Source of the DNA: Bacteriovoracaceae bacterium
GTDB lineage: Bacteria > Bdellovibrionota > Bacteriovoracia > Bacteriovoracales > Bacteriovoracaceae
DNA: 8,036 bases
Direction of reading: 5' to 3'
NCBI GenBank assembly: GCA_023954595.1
Contig: JAGSHJ010000129.1
Coordinates: 1-8,036 of the forward strand
The first letter of the stretch is position 1; every line of letters starts with the position of its first letter. Positions 5,380-8,036 of the stretch are shown piece after piece. Position numbers and translations under genes: made by a program. Below the pieces are notes generated by a model. It was not told the origin of the DNA, searched no databases, and saw only the letters and a list, made by a program, of their open reading frames with translations.

Positions 5380-6791
5380 TGAGCATGTTGAAAGTTCTTC
5401 TACTTCAAGGTAGTTGGTTTTTAATTGTTCTATATGCTAAGAGCTTTAGCATTTTGACAGCAGCTATTTTCGCCTTAAGCGTTATGGTGCTGAATTATAT
5501 ATTCTTCAGTCCTAGGAACTCTTCAATTAAATATACTCTAAGCGCATTTGTTTTTTTAGCTGCTGGTGTATTGCATGATGGTGTGTTACTCATGTTCAAT
5601 ATCGTTGAGAATGAATCGTACACTTTTTCATATCTGGCCCTATGGCCTATCTTTATGTGCTATTACGACGACATATTTAAAAAGTTTAAAGATATTAATG
5701 TCTACTTACTATCCATTGTGGGTGGTATTGGAGCGTCATTAGCATACTGGTCTTGCATTAGACTGGGTGCGCTAAGTCTCAACGATGGACATGAGGTTGC
5801 CTATATTGGTAGCGTCTATGTTATGTGGGCCTTATTTTTTCCAGGAAGTATAAAAATGTTTAATAAAGAAAGCCTATGGGATTGGATTTTAGATAAAACA
5901 ATCATTTTCTCCTTTGATAATACAGGATTTAGAAGGCACGCAAAAGATTTTGATGAAGACATTAGTCAGTACTCTTTAAAGTCCAAAAATGCTCTAGTCA
6001 CTGGCGGGAGCTCCGGCATAGGTGGCGAAGTTGCTAAACAGTTGTCACGTCTAGGTATTTCAGTTTATTTCACAGGAAGAAACAAGGACAAGGGAGAGAC
6101 CTTTAAAAAAGAAGTTGCCCATTCTGAATTTATTTCTCTGGATATGGCCGATTTGTCAGCTATAGATGAGTTTTGTAAAAACTGCGAAAACTTTGACTAC
6201 CTAGCTCTTAATGCTGGTGGCATGCCTGAAGAAGTTCAGTTTAATGAGGAAGGTGTCGAGTTTCAATGTGCTTCGCAATTAGTGGGACACTACCTTTTAA
6301 TTGAGGCGCTTCGTAAGTATGGCAAAATTAATTCTGGGTGCCGTATTGTTTGGGTTAGCTCTGGCGGGATGTATTTAAAAAAGCTTGATCTTGAAAAGTT
6401 GTTCTCAGGCAATGAATATGAAAAAGTTGATACCTATGCCAATGTAAAGCGTGCTCAGGTTACACTAGTGGAAGAGCTTGCAAATAATGAACAATGGAGA
6501 GGTTTTACAATCACTTCTATGCATCCAGGTTGGGTTGGCACAAGTGGACTAAAGAATGCTCTTCCTAGATTCTATAATCTTATGGAGAGTAGATTAAGAA
6601 GCGAAGAACAGGGTGCTGATACTATCACTTGGCTACTTGTAACGAAATCTTCTACTGAATCTGGTTCGTTTTACTTTGACCGAAAAATTGTATCTCCCTA
6701 CATCTCTAAAAAATACAATCCATCACAAGAACAAAGAGAGGAGCTTGTCACAAGGCTTGAATCCCTTATAAAAGCTCAATTGGATAAGTAG
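5379..6791 (+). CDS. Fused DUF2878-like membrane domain and DHRS12-like short-chain dehydrogenase
   Basis: The 470-residue product has two parts. Residues 1-158 are strongly hydrophobic, with about five or six membrane segments near 5-20, 24-42, 52-73, 84-97, 107-125 and 140-156. The motifs LHDGVL and WALFFP resemble stand-alone DUF2878 proteins of 160-170 residues. Residues 172-470 are a short-chain dehydrogenase: FSFDNTGFRRHAKDFD leads in, TGGSSGIG (208-215) binds the nucleotide, NAGG is at 278-281, and the catalytic residues are Ser327 or Ser328, Tyr353 and Lys357. SSGGMY, SMHPGW, EEQGADTITWL and GSFYFDR point to the DHRS12-like group. The substrate is unknown; a lipid or aldehyde is a guess. 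The ATG overlaps the previous stop (TAATG). An internal ATG at 5856 with AGGAAG seven bases upstream could also yield the dehydrogenase alone (311 residues). Confidence 0.88.
   Translation: MSMLKVLLLQGSWFLIVLYAKSFSILTAAIFALSVMVLNYIFFSPRNSSIKYTLSAFVFLAAGVLHDGVLLMFNIVENESYTFSYLALWPIFMCYYDDIFKKFKDINVYLLSIVGGIGASLAYWSCIRLGALSLNDGHEVAYIGSVYVMWALFFPGSIKMFNKESLWDWILDKTIIFSFDNTGFRRHAKDFDEDISQYSLKSKNALVTGGSSGIGGEVAKQLSRLGISVYFTGRNKDKGETFKKEVAHSEFISLDMADLSAIDEFCKNCENFDYLALNAGGMPEEVQFNEEGVEFQCASQLVGHYLLIEALRKYGKINSGCRIVWVSSGGMYLKKLDLEKLFSGNEYEKVDTYANVKRAQVTLVEELANNEQWRGFTITSMHPGWVGTSGLKNALPRFYNLMESRLRSEEQGADTITWLLVTKSSTESGSFYFDRKIVSPYISKKYNPSQEQREELVTRLESLIKAQLDK
5843..5858 (+). promoter_or_regulatory. 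Possible internal ribosome binding site and start at the domain junction
   Basis: AGGAAG at 5843-5848 lies seven bases before the in-frame ATG at 5856-5858, which is codon 160 of the fused gene. This is exactly where the membrane domain ends and the dehydrogenase part begins. It is a better Shine-Dalgarno arrangement than that at the upstream start (5379), where no clear site is seen. It could be a working start for a 311-residue soluble dehydrogenase, or a relic of a once separate gene. Confidence 0.4.
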
Positions 6792-6804
6792 GGTTTAGTT
6801 ACTG

Positions 6805-7470
6805 TTAGAAGGCCAATACCGGGTCGTCATCCCTATACCAAGTTGTAATGGCGTAACGTTTGGAATTAGTTGGTAATACTTCATGAAAGATATCTTTTGA
6901 GAAGAAACATACCATCTTCCCCTGCTTGGGACGTACAATCTTGTCTATCTCATTAATGTTGTCTCTATTGTAAATCACAAGTTCTCCACCATCGCTACAA
7001 TCACTTAGGTAGATTATAAGAGTCAATTGTCTGGCCCTTGTTAGCTTAAGCTGGTCTTTGTGTTTTTTATAAAAGCCACCTTTTTCATAAAATGAGTATT
7101 GTGATTCAAAGTGTTTTAAAGACAGAAAGAAGTTTCTTGATACCTCTGTTTGAAAGGCTGTAAGGTAGGTCTTAAGTGTTATTAGTTCCGGGGTTTCGTT
7201 CCAATTGTTAATCCAAGCGATTGAACCTTTTCTTATGTCTTGTCGAAGTTTTTCATATCCCGAGTTGCCAACCTTGGCAGTTTTAAACTGCTCATAACTC
7301 ATGGATTCGAAGTTATTTTGTATTGATTGGGATATTTCAATTGGAAACCAATTGTCTACTTCTGCCCAGCCTTTATTGGTTAGTTGTTCAAAATAATGTG
7401 GTTGATTTAATTCCATTATTTCTAATGGAGGAGAGTCGCTCGTTTTAATCAAACTATCTGCACTGTTCAT
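6805..7470 (-). CDS. 2-oxoglutarate/Fe(II)-dependent dioxygenase, prolyl-4-hydroxylase type
   Basis: Enzymes of this superfamily couple decarboxylation of 2-oxoglutarate to hydroxylation of a substrate, often a protein side chain. In the 221-residue product the iron-binding triad is visible as His137-x-Asp139 (KKHKDQ) and His196 (DIFHEVLP), and Arg205 (KRYAITTWYR) is placed to bind the 2-oxoglutarate carboxylate. QYSFYEKGGFYKKHKD, LTLIIYLSD and GGELVIY are the usual core strands of the P4Hc fold. The N-terminal 120 residues are helical and less conserved. There is no signal peptide, so it should be cytoplasmic. The ATG at 7470 is preferred, although its ribosome binding site is poor. A TTG at 7509 would add 13 hydrophobic residues, and an ATG at 7416 would trim 18. 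The target cannot be told from sequence. It converges with the fused dehydrogenase gene, with 13 bases between stops. Confidence 0.88.
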   Translation of the reverse strand: MNSADSLIKTSDSPPLEIMELNQPHYFEQLTNKGWAEVDNWFPIEISQSIQNNFESMSYEQFKTAKVGNSGYEKLRQDIRKGSIAWINNWNETPELITLKTYLTAFQTEVSRNFFLSLKHFESQYSFYEKGGFYKKHKDQLKLTRARQLTLIIYLSDCSDGGELVIYNRDNINEIDKIVRPKQGKMVCFFSKDIFHEVLPTNSKRYAITTWYRDDDPVLAF

Positions 7471-7580
7471 ACCTAATAAACCCACTTTTAAAAGCAATCC
7501 AAATAGCAAAAATGTAACTAGAGATAATTATCAGTAAAGTATGTCCTTGCCTAGATAGAAAATCAGTTAATAATGCACGT
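7471..7580. other. Intergenic region between protease and dioxygenase genes
   Basis: These 110 AT-rich bases should hold the end signal of the protease gene and, if it has one of its own, the promoter of the dioxygenase gene. I see no stem followed by a T-run on the minus strand and no convincing -35/-10 pair. The only clear symmetry is the 10-base palindrome GATAATTATC at 7523-7532, which might be an operator or chance. The dioxygenase gene may be co-transcribed with the protease gene. Confidence 0.4.
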
Positions 7581-8036
7581 CTATCTTCTGTACTTCACAA
7601 AGCTGCAACCTCTGTTCGGCTTCCAGTCTCCATAGTAGGTGTCGCATTTAAAGATAGGGCCTCTATTTATATCAATGTTGCCTGGAAAACGATCTGCGTT
7701 AGGAGTCAGTTGGTCTAATGTGGTGCGTGCTAATTTTTTATTAGGAAGCTTCTTATTGTCATTTGTAACCCAAGTCATATACCCGGCAGTTCGATAGGCC
7801 CTGGCTCTTTTAATTAAAGGCATTGCCTCAACCCATCCATCATTGTTTCTGTCTTGCCATTCCTGTCCATAGCTATTTTGAACCTTAAATAAGATCTTAC
7901 ATGATTGCGCATTACAAGATTCCTTTATACCTACAATGGTAACTGCGTGTGGAGCACATGTATTAGGTCTGCCTTTTATAAAGTAATCAGAAGAGCAAAA
8001 AGATAGGGATACAGGTACGTTATTTAAGACAAGACC
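7581..8036 (-). CDS. Papain-like (C1-family) cysteine protease, C-terminal part
   Basis: The frame is open from the right edge to TAG at 7583-7581, giving 151 C-terminal residues. Two of the catalytic landmarks of C1 peptidases are present in the right order and spacing. These are the histidine in APHAVTIVGIK and the asparagine in FKVQNSYGQEW, which parallels the KNSWG motif of papain, followed by DGWVEAMP in place of the usual glycine-containing strand. The catalytic cysteine, any propeptide and any signal peptide lie beyond the window. The fragment has seven cysteines, more than is usual for a cytoplasmic bacterial protein, which favours an exported, disulphide-bonded enzyme; this is inference. 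About 80 residues after the asparagine region, rich in Lys, Arg and Asn, form a tail longer than in plain papain. The ATG at 7823 is internal and is not the start. A role in predation or nutrient capture is speculation. Confidence 0.75.
   Translation of the reverse strand, partial: GLVLNNVPVSLSFCSSDYFIKGRPNTCAPHAVTIVGIKESCNAQSCKILFKVQNSYGQEWQDRNNDGWVEAMPLIKRARAYRTAGYMTWVTNDNKKLPNKKLARTTLDQLTPNADRFPGNIDINRGPIFKCDTYYGDWKPNRGCSFVKYRR

Noticed and set aside
7471..7509. A TTG start at 7509 adding a hydrophobic leader to the dioxygenase
   Set aside because: The 13 extra residues are too few for a convincing signal peptide on a cytoplasmic-type enzyme, and no ribosome binding site supports the TTG.

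Overview
The window reads as low-GC bacterial chromosome with short intergenic gaps, AGA-rich arginine usage and several one- to four-base start/stop overlaps. It holds ten protein-coding loci, two of them cut by the window edges and one interrupted by a nonsense codon. No rRNA, tRNA, CRISPR array, insertion sequence or phage gene is visible. A glutathione-dependent formaldehyde pathway, together with a DUF3833/DUF2878/chalcone-isomerase-like set familiar from marine proteobacteria, suggests a Gram-negative proteobacterium or a relative such as the Bacteriovorax/Halobacteriovorax group. That placement rests on gene content and composition only and is tentative.

Layout. At the left edge is the tail of a gene on the + strand (3-125), followed by truA, a tRNA pseudouridine synthase (219-980). 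A minus-strand terminator (982-1007) then closes a two-gene operon read right to left. That operon is S-(hydroxymethyl)glutathione dehydrogenase (class III alcohol dehydrogenase, 2979-1861) followed by S-formylglutathione hydrolase (1858-1022), the two consecutive enzymes that convert the glutathione-formaldehyde adduct to formate. An 87-base divergent region (2980-3066) separates it from a LysR-type regulator (3067-3963). This gap carries two good sigma70-like promoters, back to back, whose -35 boxes overlap by five bases.

The regulator heads a tightly packed + strand operon. It is followed by a secreted chalcone-isomerase-like protein (3963-4448), a DUF3833 lipoprotein (4448-4975), an NTF2/SnoaL-like gene with an in-frame TAA at codon 18 (4972-5379), and a 470-residue ORF joining a DUF2878-like membrane domain to a DHRS12-like short-chain dehydrogenase (5379-6791). 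Each junction overlaps by one to four bases, which points to translational coupling. From general knowledge, these families often travel with cyclopropane-fatty-acid-synthase-like genes, but no such enzyme lies in this window.

Convergent to this operon, with only 13 bases between stop codons, is a 2-oxoglutarate/Fe(II) dioxygenase of the prolyl-4-hydroxylase type (7470-6805). Upstream of it on the same strand is the C-terminal part of a papain-like cysteine protease (8036-7581), whose N-terminus lies beyond the right edge.

The points most worth a second look are the DUF2878-SDR join with a well-placed internal ribosome binding site at its junction, the lone nonsense codon in the NTF2-like gene, and the shared divergent promoter. 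That promoter suggests one LysR regulator could control both formaldehyde detoxification and the membrane/lipid-associated operon.
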